Source: Phalacrocorax aristotelis (Eukaryota; Chordata; Aves; Suliformes; Phalacrocoracidae). From it: a stretch of DNA of 64,000 nt. Shown here piece after piece: positions 13,401-25,925 of this stretch. The notes under the pieces were generated by a model that was not told the origin of the DNA, did not search any database, and saw nothing but the letters and a program-made list of their open reading frames with translations. The position numbers and the translations under genes are program-made. Location of the stretch: positions 17,960,723-18,024,722 of the forward strand of contig NC_134282.1 of the NCBI RefSeq assembly GCF_949628215.1, read 5' to 3'. Within the stretch, counting starts at the first letter, position 1, and every line of letters starts with the position of its first letter.

Positions 13401-15014
13401 GGCCTGGGGACAACCCCACTGGCGTCACCCCCCCGCCACAGCCAGCGTTGCTGCTTGGCCAAGCACAGCTGCATCAGACCACAGCTATCACTCTGCTGAG
13501 CCCACCACAGACATGGACACTGACATGGACTTGGGCATGGACTTGGGCATGGACACAGCTTCTCCCACCATGGGGAGCAGGACTGCAGGGCTGCCCCTGG
13601 GGTTGCCCATTCCTATAACTGGGCTGGCTGAGCTAGGCACCAGTGATGACACCCTGTCGGCACACTCTTCCCCGGACAGCAAAAGCCCTATAGCAGTGGC
13701 CATCATGGCTATGGTGTCACCACAGCTCTGGAGCCAGTTATAATACCATCCACTGGCCTCATTCACAGCACTGCTGAGCCAGATGTCAGGGTGTGTCCTC
13801 TTGTCCCCAGGAACATCTATCTGGTGGTGGCCGCAACCTGTCATCCCCAGCATCGCTGTCACTGGTACAGCAGCAGGAACAGATGATGTCAGTCTCAACA
13901 GGGTCACAACACCCCTCTCTGCTGTCCTCAGCAGTGCATCCGCTCCACACAGCCCCCATGTCACCCCAAGGCCACCGATAGCACCCACCACCCAGCCTTG
14001 AGGGCTTTCAGCCCAGTCACTGACAACAAGCCCATGCCTGTTGCCCACACAAACACATGGGAGACTACAGCCACGTCCTGGTCAGATGCCAGGAGTACCA
14101 TCACCCAGGTGGACACCACCCCATCTGAGAGCAGTGTTGAGTGGGCAGCACCCCCAGCCAGCACCAACAGCACCCATATGCCTATCTCCAACACCACCAG
14201 CACCAGCCCAGCAACCACACCAGCTGCCAGTGTGTTCCTCAGCAACACCATCCCGCCAGCCACCTCAGCCAGCAAGGAGACCTTCATGGTGGCTGGGGCC
14301 ACCACAGCCATGCCACCTGCCACAGTGAAGGCCACCAGCGCCAGCACCAGCAGTGTCCTGTCCTTTACTGTAACGCACAATGAGGCAGGCAAAGGCGGGC
14401 GATCTGTCCTATCCCCATCAGCACATACCCCCTTGATGGAAACAACTGCTGGGTTCTAGGGTATCCTCAGTCCCAGCCCTGCCATTGAGGTCCCTGGTTC
14501 ACCCCTCCCCAGCCTGCACAGCCCAGTAGAGGAGCCAGCAACATCTCCCCGTCCCTGCTTGGTGCTGGTGCAACTGGGGAGCTGGCACCCAGACAGAACC
14601 ACCCCGAGCCAGCAACAGGCACTTCTTCTGTGGCCATCAGCAACTGTGCTGTGGGACAGGCAGCAAGCACAGCACCTCCCGCCTTCTGGACACCTGACTG
14701 GGGGGAGAAAACAGCCATTGCTGCAGGCAGCACCATGGCTATCACTGCAGGCAGCACCACAGCCATCACTGCAGGCAGTACCATGGCTGTTGCACCCACA
14801 GCCCCAGTAAGCCCAGCCAAGGAGGCAGGAGATCTCCCAGACCCAGGTATTGTGGCACCAGAGAGACCACCAGTCACCACCAGCCCTGCCACCTCCCCGG
14901 CTTCTGCGTTTGGGACACAGAGGGGACCAGCCACAGCAGCAAGCACATCTGCCCACACCACCACTGGACACAGAAATCCTGCCCCTGAGCCCCGACCCAC
15001 CCATGGACTTATCA
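10487..15014 (+). pseudogene. MUC4: MUC4-like mucin (Ser/Thr/Pro/Ala) region
   Basis: The composition is that of an apomucin (T, S, P, A, G rich), but the mucin-like frame jumps. One frame runs from about 10,914 to about 12,180, another continues to the TGA at 12662 and resumes in the same frame to about 12,940, and others carry it through 13,500, 14,459 and 15,014. It ends at donor ATCA/GTAAGT (15015). Small mucin-like exons with plausible splice sites may precede it at about 10,487-10,691 and 10,761-10,814. The intact paralogue on the other strand codes the same region in one uninterrupted exon, which is the best evidence that these breaks are real damage. Confidence 0.75.
14722..14793 (+). 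repeat. 24-bp x 3 tandem repeat in the MUC4-like mucin region
   Basis: Three adjacent 24-bp units (14722-14745, 14746-14769, 14770-14793) of the form GCAGGCAGCACCATGGCTAT plus four bases encode repeats of the AGSTMAIT type. They differ at a few positions. This is the only clear short tandem repeat in this mucin exon; it lacks the long 16-residue array typical of human MUC4. Confidence 0.8.
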
Positions 15015-15362
15015 GTAAGTAGATTTTCTTCTTTCCAAAGCAAAGAGCAGGAAGGGGTTGTCAGCCAACCAAGCACTGTGATGACTGAGGGTATGGCCTG
15101 GCCCAGGGTGACTCATCTGTATTGTACATTGGGCTGCCAGATTCATGGGGAACAGTGAAATAGGACATCTGAGAGCATCCTATTCCAAATTAAAAGCTGG
15201 GTTAAAAATTGGGTTACAAGTCATCAGAGCGCTGGTCTGGCAGGGGGGGAGTGCAGGCACAGCATCTCAGCAGCAAGCAGGTGAGTTTGTCCTGGCTACA
15301 GGAAGAATGTAGCAGACTTTAACGATTTTTCACCTTTTTAATTGATCTCCCGCTCATGTCAG

Positions 15363-16740
15363 TGCCGGCGGCCTTGCTCTACCCCTTCGGCACAGAGGGA
15401 GGGGACCTAGAGTGTGTCCAGAGGACAGTGGATTTTAACTCCCCCCTGTTCAAGCCAGAGATTGGATTCCCCTTTGGGAAGTCACTGCAGGATGTTCTCT
15501 ATGTGAGTTCCTTCCTTGCCAACCACATAAGGGATGTGCAGCTTTTTTGGTAGAAAAAAAACAACATGGAAATGGAGCAGAAACTGAATTTCATCTGAAT
15601 GTTAAATTTTTGCAATTTAAAATGGCTGGTTTCTTCTCACCCATGGAGGCTAAAAGCCATCCAAGGAGCTGCCTAGGATGTCAGCAAATAATGAGTTATT
15701 TTGGTTAGTTTACAGATAATGGACAGATAATTTTTCCACCCACAGACAACTATGTCCCCTCCAACCCCAACCCACCTCCCTGGGGCTTCAGCCCCAGGTT
15801 TTGCCAATGGTGGCTGCCTTTTGGGACGACGCAGATTTCTCCCAGGGTGTCGGCACCACCTGGTAGCAGGTCAGGGTCACCAAAGATGATGTCCTGCAAG
15901 ACCCCAGCTCCCAGCTCACACATTTAACCCTCTCTCTTGCCAACCTGCAGGAGTACTCCACCCTCAGCTCTACCCGAGATGCCCTTGTCCATGACGTGGA
16001 AGCAAAGATTGAGAAATACCTGGAAAACCCCCTATATAGCAAAATGGGCCTTAAAGGTGATGTGGGAGAAGGCTCCGGCGTACCTGTCCCAGCAGGATGA
16101 CACTCAGGTGAGCAGTGGGGGACCCAGGTGGTAGAGGTGGCTGTCACCAATGATGGCTGGAGCAGGGCTGGACTGCTGGTTTCGTGCAGCTTGATGCAGG
16201 CATTTCGGGTCTCACTGCCTCAGTCTGCACTGTGGGAAGAGCAGGGGAGGCTTAGGGCATGCTAAGGGTGTGCCCTGGGTTTTTTCCAGACAAGTACCTA
16301 CCAGGCAGTCCTCACCACTGATGGGAATCAATCCTTTGACCTGCTGCTCTACCAGGATGGTGGGATGTGGTGGGACCACACCAAGCTGGCTATGGGCAAC
16401 GTGTTGATTGACTTCTGCAGGTTCTGTGCGCATGTGTGGCTGCGTTTTCGGTCAGCAGGGATTTCTCCCAGCACTATGTTGGTCCCACGGGGGATGTTAT
16501 CCCCAGGAGAGCTCAGCTCCCACCCTGGGAGCAGCCCTGTCCCATTTAACCCTCTCACCCACTAACTGCAGCAGTTCCCACCCCAGCTGCTCTATGGGGA
16601 GCGGAGGAGGGTTGTGCTGGGAGGGTGACACCAAACCTCCTCTCCCCACACAGCAGTGATGGCTATGCCCAAAATAATGAGCTGACTCAAAAGCCACCAG
16701 CTGTCAAGTACAGACCCAACCGGACAGCAGCACTGGCACC
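15363..16740 (+). pseudogene. MUC4: MUC4-like NIDO domain exons
   Basis: Exon 15363-15502 (140 nt) is intact and reads ALLYPFGTEGGDLECV then VDFNSPLFKPEIGFPFGKSL, the hallmark start of the MUC4 NIDO domain. The next exon (from about 15,713) starts FTDNGQIIFP, then shifts frame and hits TAG 15864 where the paralogue has TTT TAC CAG. The third (about 15,952-16,108) needs a frameshift between VEAKIEKYLENPL and AKWALKVMWEKAPAY. The exon at about 16,290-16,420 (TYQAVLTTDGNQSF) and the one at about 16,653-16,740 (SDGYAQNNELTQKPPA) are open. Exon lengths parallel the - strand paralogue. Confidence 0.88.
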
Positions 16741-17052
16741 GGTACAGCACTGGGGAGTCCTCAGGGTGGATGGGGATGGAGGGAGCCGTGTGCTCCACAC
16801 CAGGAGCATGTCCCCAGTGTGCATCCCTGTGAGGCGATGGGTCAGTGAAGCCACTGGTCAAGGGCTGGCCACCTAGAGCAGAGCATGGGTGTCCTGTGTC
16901 CTACTGTGGCTTGCCACAGCCACGTCAGCTCTAGAGGGAGCCTGGACACCTTGTGTGAGGTCAATGGCCAGGGACAGTTGTCCCACAGGATCCCCCTCAG
17001 CACAAGGCGAGACCCTGGCTGAGCTGTGCTGTTCTCCGGTTGCTCCCCCAGA

Positions 17053-17684
17053 TGTGCGCGGACTGTGGACATACAGGCTGGACAGTATCTCCCGGGTGAA
17101 CTATAGGCTGCGGTGCCTGGCGTGGTTGGACACTGAACCAGCTCTGGCCACCTGGAACAGCCAGCTGCCACCATGCCCCTGCTCCCAGCCCCAGGCAGAG
17201 CTGGATCCCTGCTACCGCCAGAGCAGAGGTGCCAAGCTTGGCCCTTCAAGACCAGCTGTGGGGTTGGGGGACAGCAGGGGGTCCCCTCCTGCTCTGGGGA
17301 TGGCCATGATTCCTCCACACCATTTCAGGCCCAGCGGACGCCTCTGTGAGGATGCTGTATACCGGGTCCCCCAGCCTGGCCAGAGCCAGGGTGTGGTGTC
17401 TGTTCCAAGATGGAAGCTTGCTCGAAGGCTGGCAGGAGAGACCATGTAGCCTCCCCATCCACCCCGCCACTGGTAAGTGGCCACCAGCACTCCCTCGCCT
17501 TGGAACATCCTGACCACAGAGCACTCTGGAGGCGCAATGGGGACCCCTACTGCCTTCCTCCACAGACAAGGAGCTGGAGGCTTTCAACTGGTGCTGCCAG
17601 CGTGTGGACAAGCCCCTGTTCTGTGCCAGGTTTGCTGAGAAGAGACCAAGCGTCAGCTGCGAGAGGTACATGCCGCCCACGCTT
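17053..17684 (+). pseudogene. MUC4: MUC4-like AMOP domain exons (open)
   Basis: Three exons (about 17,053-17,227, 17,330-17,471 and 17,566-17,684) encode the cysteine-rich AMOP adhesion-associated domain. Key pieces are DVRGLWTYRLDSISRVNYRL, then CPCSQPQ, then VWCLFQDGSLLEGWQERPC, then FNWCCQRVDKPLFCARF. All three are open with GT-AG sites. They align exon for exon with the - strand gene at 28,221-27,119. Confidence 0.88.
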
Positions 17685-17897
17685 GGTGAGTCCCCAGGGC
17701 TCTACCTCCTCTGTGCCTAGGTACTGAGTGGGTGGCATGGCTGTATGCAGACCCCATGCATTAACCACACTTTGCAGCATCCTGGTGGGGATTGCTAAGC
17801 ACAGCACAGCACCAGGGGCTGCTCTCCTCTGTGCAAGAACACCAGCATTTGCTTTTCTTCCTCCCCTCAAAACGGCTCTGTCTCCTTTGGACCCTAG

Positions 17898-20057
17898 CTG
17901 GTACCTTTGGGGTCCCCCACATCACCACCCTGGATGGACTCACCTACACCTTCAATGGGCTAGGAGACTTTGTCCTGCTGCTGGCCAGCAATACCCAGAC
18001 CAACTTTGTGCTGCATGGGTGCACAGCCCAAACCAGAATGGCCCGGGCCACCAACTTCATGGCCTCTGCTGCCCAGTACATCTCTGCCACCACCATAACA
18101 GTGAGTAGGAGTGACCTGGGTATCACTTTGAGTTTCTAATGGGAGAGAACCCTCTGGTAGGTTGGTCATTGCCTCTGCATCACCTACAAGTGGCTGGGAC
18201 CAGAGGAGCATCCTCTCTCCTCTTCCTGCCTTCTCCCATGAACCCAGCAAAGTCCTAATAGTGGTGGATTGGACTAAGACTAGTGAGACACACCTCTAAC
18301 AGCTCTTACAAGCTGGCCAGCATGGCCTGGAGCTCTGCAGGAACATGGTCTGCTCCATCCTCTTCATTGCACACCCTTCACCCCAACAACCGTTCTCCTG
18401 CAGACACCTTAGCACAAGCACATATTCTTCCTTGCTTTGCAGAATTGCTCCCCACACCCGTTTCAGTAAGCAAAACCTCTTGGTGTCACGAGAAGTAGCT
18501 GCTGAGCAGCGTGAGGAGGGGACTCAGAGCCTGGAGCCCACCAGCACAGCTGTCCATGCTGCCATGGTCAGCCAAGCAGTGGTAGTGGCCTGTGTGTGCC
18601 CCATGCCAGCAGTGGCAGGGGGTATCTTGCTGTCCTCTTCTGTACAACCATCAAAGCTGCTTTATCGTGTGTTTGCTGGGGTAAAGAGCACGCCAGCATG
18701 GCCCCTGGGGCGGAACCTCTCTGCCAGGGTTGGAGGAGGACATGGTTTAGCTCGAGTGTCCCCAGCATGGCGGGATGGCAGGAACAGATGAGCAGAGGGA
18801 CTGACTGGTACATCTGTGATTTGCAGGTTGAGTGAAACTTGGGGAGCCAGGGTGACCTCCAAGTCCTCCTGAACAATGAAACCATCCAGTTTTCCTATTC
18901 CCAAGGTGAATAGGATGTGCTGTTAAATGCTAAATATATCTGGGGGGGATGAGGGCTGTCCCCATCCCACAAGGGCCAGACCTGCCCAGCACAAGGGCAG
19001 CCATCCTAAGCGCCATCAAACATCTCCAACCTGCACCCTGTCTCTGACTCGGCCAGGGTGGATGGGGAGTGCTCCCCTCCCCATATTCAAGGGCATTGTT
19101 TCAGACCCCAGCCTTGCATGGACTCTCCCTCTGTGCTCTCCTCTTGCAGACACAGGCACCAAGGTGTACTACAACCCTGGTGTCTTGCCGGTCAACACCT
19201 CCTCTGTTACGGCTGTCTCTGATGGGGCCATCGCCATCTCCATCTCGGCTGCCTCCAGGATCCTCAGCGTGGTCTGCAACCTGCCCAACTGGTACCACAA
19301 CAGAACCAAGGGCCTCCTGGGTGAGGATTTCTGGCACTGCTGCACAGCCAGGGTGCAAAGTCCACTTCCCACCCTGAAGCAGGCTGGAAAATGCTGGGGG
19401 ACCATGCTTGTGAGGGCAGGGACCCCTTATGTCTAAACTAAACACCAGCCAGTGCCAGAGAAGAGGTCAGCCCCAGCATGGGTGACTGTAGTCCTCTGGT
19501 GTTGCTCACCAGGTGTGTGGGACCATGACCCTGCAGATGACTTCCACATGCCTAATGGTGCCAGCATCCCTGTGAACAGCAGCGAGGAGGAGATCTACAG
19601 CTACGGGATGACCTGTAAGTTCGGGCTCGGGATCCACCTTGATGGTCCCCGTACTCCTGCACCTTCTGACCATACTTTGGCTGGAGACATTTACACTTGC
19701 CAGAGCAGAAGTGATGCCAGGGAAGGCCTTTGATCTCCTCATTGCTCCATGAAAATGAGCCCTAAAATATAACAAAACTTAAAAACCCAAGCCCATACTC
19801 ATGGTGTTGCTCTCTTGCAGGGGCTGTTGGAGAGCACAGCCTGTTTGCTCAGCCTCTGGACTCAGTGGTAATGAACTTCACACTCATCTTCTTGGCTCAT
19901 CTGTGGCAGGAGAGTGAAAGCCAGTACCAGGTGGCAGCCTCGCAGTGCCACAGCAGCAAGGAGTGCATCTACGACTCTCTGAGCACAGAGGATGTGGCCC
20001 TGAGACTGGCCACGCAGGGCCTCACAGCTGACTTCCAGCAGAAGCAGGCAGTACTCA
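17898..20057 (+). pseudogene. MUC4: MUC4-like VWD domain exons, cleavage site altered
   Basis: The exon from 17898 reads FGVPHITTLDGLTYTFNGLG, the start of the MUC4 VWD domain. Human MUC4 has GDPH here, the autocatalytic cleavage motif; this copy has GVPH (codons 17909-17920). Further exons follow at about 18,827-18,905 (with TGA 18833), 19,150-19,321 (NRTKGLLG), 19,513-19,616 (DDFHMPNGASIPV) and 19,821-20,057. Several N-glycosylation sequons remain. Confidence 0.86.
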
Positions 20058-20372
20058 GTAAGTGGAGCAGATCCTCACCTCCAAGAGGGCATGGCTTGGG
20101 TAACCAGGCAGTGCTCTGATCCCTCTCTGGGCTCTCCTGCTCCATGTGAGGCAGAAGAGAAGTCACCAGGTTCTCAGAGTTGCATTGCCCAGCTGGTTGA
20201 TCTCCAAGTCTGGGAGGTGCCACCATGCTGTGCAATGCAAGGGCCTTTTTGGTGGACGGTCATGGCAGCATGTGCCTGGGGTCCCATTTTCACCAGGAGG
20301 GACTCAGAGCCAAGGGGTGCCAAGGCCATGTAGCAAACAACCACCTATGTGCTGGGCTGCTCTTTCCTCAGA

Positions 20373-23300
20373 CAGCTTCTCTCCCATCATCACTGGTGAT
20401 GCATCACTCACTGCCTTCAGGATAGAAAGGGTCAGGAGGCAGTACCATGCCATGGGGGTGGGTGCATGATTTGTCCCACACTTCTCGCCAGAGCTCAACA
20501 TATCGGGTAAGGAAGGAGAGATGGGGCAACTGGGATGGGGAACACTGGCCACCCAGCCCCTCTCCTCTGCTACCTCTTCTAACTCCCACCTCTCTCCCTG
20601 GCAGAGCGCGGCATGTTGACGTGGCAGCCCCATGGGACAGCCCCGCTCACCATCAACCTGGAGGCTGTTGGGTCCAACAACCTTTCCGCCCTCCTCCAGC
20701 TCCAATTCACCCTTTGCAGCTGCAGCAGGAGGGAGGAGTGTGACTAAAGTGACACCATCACTCTTGGGGGGTCCTCCCTGCAGGTAGTGGGCCAGAAAGC
20801 TCCTCTGGTGCCACATCATGCCTGTCCCCACGCCAGCCGTGCTGGTTGTCTTTTCTGTCCACCCATCCTCATGTCCCTTAAGCCAGTGTCACTGTCCCCT
20901 TCCCAGCTGGTAGCCTGCATGTGTGAGGATGGCTACCTGGGCGCCTTCTGCCAGGACCCTCCGGACCCCTGTGCCCAGGGGTGCTTCCCTGGCGTGGGCT
21001 GTGACTCACATACCGGCTGTGGCCCCTGCCCAGCCGGCCTGACCAGCAATGGGCGGCACTGCTCAGGTGACGAGGGCTTGTCATGGCCACTGGGAACTCA
21101 GGGCACCTGCGGGACCCCAGCTGAGATATTTCTCCCAGCACCATGCTGCATTTCCTCAGCAGATATCAATGAGTGCACGCAGGGGATGGTGTGTCCAGGG
21201 AATGACACCTGCACCAACACGGTGGGCAGCTACACCTGCTCCTGCCCAGCCGGTGAGGAGGGTGAGCACAGGCACCCTGGCAGGCAAGGTCCTCATCCCC
21301 ATCATCCCCGGCCCTTGGTGGAAGAGGGCTCCCATGGCACCCGAACTGGCTGGAGAGGAGAGGAGGGGGAGCTGGCTGAGGTCTGCACCCAGGCCCTTGC
21401 TGTCCTTAACAGAAGGGACCAGAGTCCAGTTGCCCCTTGTGCTCCCATTAATCCACCAGGAAAGGAAACTTTTCCCATGCAATTTTTCTCTTTGAGAAAG
21501 AAAAAAAAATCTCATCCCATCAAAGTTCAAATGCACATGCAGAAGCTGGGGGTCTAAAATCAAATCCTGTTTTCAGATGGCTGTGGTGGGGTTGGGGTGA
21601 TGGTTTTTGCTCCTGTTCTAATGCAGCAGGCTGGGATTTCACAAGGGCAGAAGGCTTCAGCTGGGAGGGCAGGGTGCATGGCCTTTTCTTGAGAATCTGA
21701 ACTTATACTAAAAGTTCTAACACATAAAAAAACACCCCAAAACTTGGAAGAAAGGCATTACAGAGCTACTGAGAATAGATCAGTGCACTAGGGGTCTGCT
21801 TCTGCACCCAGGCTCATCCCTCCACCTGACCTGGCCTCCCTGTCCTGCAGGTGAGGGGCCAGGCTGTGGCTCAGCCTGTGGCTCCCGCTCCTGCCCCAAG
21901 AGCTTCTGCAGCAACAGGGGATGCTGCCACCTGCACCCCATCACCTGCACCCCCGCCTGCACCTGCCCCTAGCTTTCACCGACCAGCACTGCCTGGTGGC
22001 AGAGGGCGATTTTCAGCTGCTGCCTAGTGCAGGTGGGTGCCTGTGCCCTGTGGGGGGTGAACACCAATGCTTCTTGCCCTGGTTCTGGGATGTCAGAGCC
22101 ACTGCTGTGACTTCCCCCAGCAGATCTCCCCCAGAGAAGAATCCAGCTGCGGGTCAGGACATTGCAAAACGCCACTGCCGGCGAAGTCAACAGCACTGTA
22201 CGTCACCGGAGGGGATGGGCTTGGGGCAGGGGATGCACTGGCACACCAGGAAGCAATGGCAGCTTGGGGTGCCCATGCCTCTGCCCACCTCCCTCCCACA
22301 GGATCCCCACAGATCCCCAGGGATCCAGAGGATCTGCAGAGCTGGAGAGAGGCAGCAACAACCGCCTGATGCTGGCTGCAGCCATCGCCATGTGCCAGGT
22401 CCCCAGCATGTCAACGAAAGGCCAAAGCAGCCCTTGGGGCTCAGCCGTGGTGCCCACGTCGCCCTTCAGTTTCTCCCTGCGCTGGTGCCGTCCTGTTCTC
22501 CCCTAACACCCTCCCACTCTCCCTGCCAAAGGTCTCGGCCATCCTGGGCACCCTGGAGGTAAAGGCTTTCCAGAGCAACAACAACATCACCCAGACGTGA
22601 GTCAGCTGCGGTGGGAGCTGGTGGGGCAGGGCTGGGCTTAGGGCCACAAGGTTTGGGTCACAAAGGGCATTTTCCCCAACGCCAGAGTCTGTTTTTCCAG
22701 GCCTGATGCTGATAAACCCTTGGAGACACAAGCCTCACAGCACCTTCCATATCCTGCCATATTCCTTCTTTACCACCCCCCAAATGGGGAAACTAAGGCA
22801 TGGTGAGTCCTGATCACTCTGTGATGCAGCAGTGGCTCTGCCAGCAGTCCCATTGTTTCCCTGCAGGACAGATGGAGGGATGGCTTCACCTTCGTGGTGG
22901 TGTCTGAGGTCAGCTATGACAGCCGTGGCACTGTCATCCAGTTCCTGAATGAGAAGTTGATGGGGGCAATCACCAGTGCCTTCAACAGGTGGCAGGGGTG
23001 GCGGGAGGCAGATGCATGCCTCCTCTTCCAGCACCTGCACTGGGGCAACATCACTGACCTGGTGAAGTGTGAGTTGCTCCCGGGGCCAAGCCAGGGAGCC
23101 CAAGAGGAGCACCCCTCTGTCCCCATTGTCTCCATCACCCTGTGTGCCCTGGGGTTCAGGTAACACCTGTTGGGGAGGCGGTGGGCAGCAGTCCCCATCC
23201 CAGGCACTGATCCCGCTCAGGGAGACATGGGGAAGCATCAAGAGGTGATGCTGCCACGTGGCCAAACCCGTGCTGTCCATCCCCGGTGACAGTGGCTGAG

Positions 23301-23704
23301 CTGAGGCTCTATTTCCCCTGCAATCTCTATGGCTAAAAGGCTACCAGCTCCACTACGCAGGGACCATCGGCTTTGCATCTCCCCTTGCAAGATGGGCTAC
23401 TGCCAGCATGGTGGCCAGTGCCAGCACCTACCTGAGGGGCCCACGTGCAGGTAGCAGTGGTGCTGGGGATGGACAAGGCCACCGGGCACAGCTGCGTCTC
23501 TCCACAGCATCACTGCCCCTCCCTCCCCATCTACAGCTGTCTCCCCTTCTCCATCTTCTCCCCTGCGGGCTCCCGATGCGAACAACTGGCTGTCAGCCTT
23601 GCTGCCTTGCTTGGCATTTTGGTGGGAGCCCTGGCTCTGCTCTGCCTCCTGCTTATCACTGCCTGCCTGGCCTCGCACGTCTGCCGCCAGTACCAGCACC
23701 AGGG
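20373..23704 (+). pseudogene. MUC4: MUC4-like EGF-like, SEA-like and transmembrane exons
   Basis: In order: a linker exon at about 20,373; an exon from about 20,606 that runs into TAA 20745; an EGF-like exon at about 20,910-21,066 (CEDGYLGAFCQDPPDPC); a calcium-binding-type EGF exon at 21,163-21,253 (DINECTQGMVCPGNDTC) with no counterpart that I recall in human MUC4; a cysteine-rich exon at about 21,850 (GSRSCPKSFCSNRGCC) broken before 21,971; SEA-like exons ending VIQFLNEKLMGAITSAFNRW near 22,990; an EGF exon near 23,400 (KMGYCQHGGQCQHLPEG); and a hydrophobic helix (LAALLGILVGALALLCLLLI) ending at donor 23,705. A possible cytoplasmic-tail exon follows at about 24,554-24,592. Confidence 0.82.
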
Positions 23705-24592
23705 GTAAGCCATTGGCTGAACCCACACAGGGATGGGTGCTGCGGGTGCAGCAGGGGATGGAGGTTGGACATCAGAAAGTGCTTTGCTCGTGGAAAAATC
23801 TATCTCTGGTAAGTCCACCATTAGTGGGACCCATCTGGCCCAGGCAGGGGGAGCTGCCCTGCAGAAAGGGCTAAGCTGGGTGGTCCTTTAGCATCTTCCA
23901 GCCCCTTTTCCAACCATCTGCTGCTCATGAGTGCGATAACGTCAGCAGGTTGAACATTACCTTCCCTTTTCCTCCATGTCAAGGAATATTTGCATTTCTT
24001 CCTCATCTCACCTAGCGCTCGGTTACAGATGGGCTTTCTATTTAATTTTAATTTTAATACCGTCCAAACGATTTCCACTGCAATTCACATTTCTCTGGAA
24101 GGAGCAAGAAAAAGGCAGTTGCAAGATTGGACCTTGCTCTCCTGCAGAGCAGGGGTTAGCAGATGGCTGAAAAGGTGCAAGGCTGGGGTGGAAGCACTGG
24201 CATCTCCTTACCTCCCCCCTAGCCCTTGGTCCTGGTGTGGCATCTGTGCTCAGGGAAAGTTCAGCACCCCAAGTCCCCCATGCTTGTCGGAGCTGTGTCC
24301 TGCCCTTGCTTCCAGCTCCCTTCTGGCCCTGGAGCCAGGGTTGGCCAGGAAGTGCCTCTGTTCAATTGCACTTGTGGTAAGGCAAGAAATTATGTGTGCA
24401 CAGCAACTGGGGCTTTTCTTCCTCTCATAGCCTCATCTTGCCCCCACACTCAATCACTGCTCCCCAGTCCCAACCAACCCAGGTGCCATGACCAGGCAGG
24501 GGTTTTCCCAGCCCCCTCGACATGTTATCCCCTTTCTGTTCCCCATCTCCTAGGGCCAAGGAGACCTTCTGGAGCCCACAGCCTTTCTCCTG

Positions 24593-25920
24593 TAAGTACA
24601 TCCCTGTGAAACTCCCCCATCCCAGCTCTGTTTCACCCTGGACTTCTTCAAGCTCTGCTCATCTTCCCTGCTCCAGTACTGACCGTGGCAGGAGAGTGGG
24701 CTGAGTCCACCCCCTCCCACTCCCCAGAAAGGCATTGGGAACCACAGCTCCAGGCCATCGACCCCTCAGTCCAGGTCTGCCCAGGTGCTATTGTTCCTGT
24801 GGGGTATCAGGGTGGGGGATTGTGGGCTGGGGACTGATGTTCTAGCCCCGAGCTTCAGAGATGCTCAGGAGCCATGCCTTGTCTGTGCCGCTGTCTGAGC
24901 TTGTTGCAAAGAGCAGAGCCCATGCAGTGCCAACAGCACAGCGTGGGCTGTCCCTCCTTTACAGATAAGGATCCAAAGACCTCACGTCAGGCCTCCGCAC
25001 CTGGATCCCAGCAGCCTTATCCCGCCACCGGTCCTGCCCCAGCGCCTCTTGGCTTGCAGAGGAGCCAGCCGCTGCTGCAGGCCCCACTACACACTCTCAG
25101 GGACCCCAGCAATGGGCACCTGTGTGGAGGCAGAGGACAGGCAGCTGCCCTTTGGGTCTGGTCTTTGTGGGAAGATTCACTCTGGAGGAGGTGGGTTTTT
25201 TAAATGAAAAATGTGTTTTTATGTTGGGTGGCCAAAGCAAGAGGATTTCACCTTCCCCTGAGGACCTGCAGAGGTAACCAAGATAGTCCCTGAGTGTGTC
25301 TGCGCCGGGGTATGCCCTAGTACAATGTAAATGGACCCAGCAGAGCTGCTGATAGCACATTCAGGTGAGGCAATGCCATGACTGTAACCCATTAGGAACA
25401 AAATAGAATCAACCAAAAATTATGGCATGCTGCTGAGTAGTAAGTTGCCTGCACCTCATGATGCCTGTGTGCCAGCCTTGCTTCCCTGTTGCTTAGTTCT
25501 CGAGTCCCTGCTTTCTGTTGATCCCATTCTCGGGGACAAAAAGAAGATGGATGTAGGGTTTTTGTTGCTTCATCCTCTCATTCCCCCTGCAAAGCGTCGA
25601 ATCCCCCTCACTGCTACCCCCAGTGGCTCAGATCGCACAGGCCGGGCTGTGGTCCCTGCAAGCACCCCACAGCCCTTTGCCCCTGCTGAGGGAAGATGCT
25701 GCACCCAAGGAGGTGATTCAGACCCTGGCAGACCCCAGCTCCAGCCCTGCTGTCCCAGAGCCCAGCTCAGCCACAGCCCAGCTGCTCACATTCCCGGCAC
25801 CAGCTCAGAGGGTAGCAGCATCCTGCAATGCTGCTGTCTCCAGCTGCCCCCATCACTGCCTTCTAACTCAGTTCAGGCGAGGACATGGCTGCCACAGGAT
25901 CAGTGATGCTCAGACCCCTA
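24593..25920. other. Convergent intergenic region between the two MUC4 relatives
   Basis: Possible remnants of a MUC4 cytoplasmic tail and 3' UTR may extend in from the left, but no + strand AATAAA and no further clear exon were found. An AT-richer patch lies at 25,195-25,440. No gene or mobile element was recognised. Confidence 0.45.
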
Positions 25921-25925
25921 GAGGC

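Larger units (their letters stand above)
9983..24592 (+). pseudogene. MUC4: MUC4 orthologue, multi-exon, probably decayed
   Basis: MUC4 is a membrane mucin whose membrane-proximal part carries NIDO, AMOP, VWD and EGF-like domains and a transmembrane helix. All are present here in order and share the strand of TNK2, as in human. A signal-peptide exon (ATG 9983, MGCWGQWLLWSWGL, donor at 10047) is followed by a mucin region to 15014, then about 20 short exons to the membrane helix near 23,600. Many exons are open with good splice sites, but others are broken: TGA 12662 and frameshifts in the mucin exon, a frameshift plus TAG 15864 in NIDO exon 2, a frameshift in NIDO exon 3, TGA 18833 (where mammals have Trp) in VWD, TAA 20745, a frameshift before 21971, and frame breaks at 23,330-23,390. 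Independent lesions in many exons argue for a dead gene rather than read errors, but one assembly cannot exclude errors. Confidence 0.85.

Noticed and set aside
15363-24592. Reading the + MUC4 copy as a functional gene with unusual splicing
   Set aside because: Stops lie inside domain-coding exons at residues conserved with the paralogue or mammals, and several frameshifts sit in core domain sequence, which exon skipping would not rescue.
24960-25200. More cytoplasmic-tail exons of the MUC4 copy
   Set aside because: AG/GT-like sites exist, but the encoded peptide resembles no known MUC4 tail and the frame is not fixed by neighbours.
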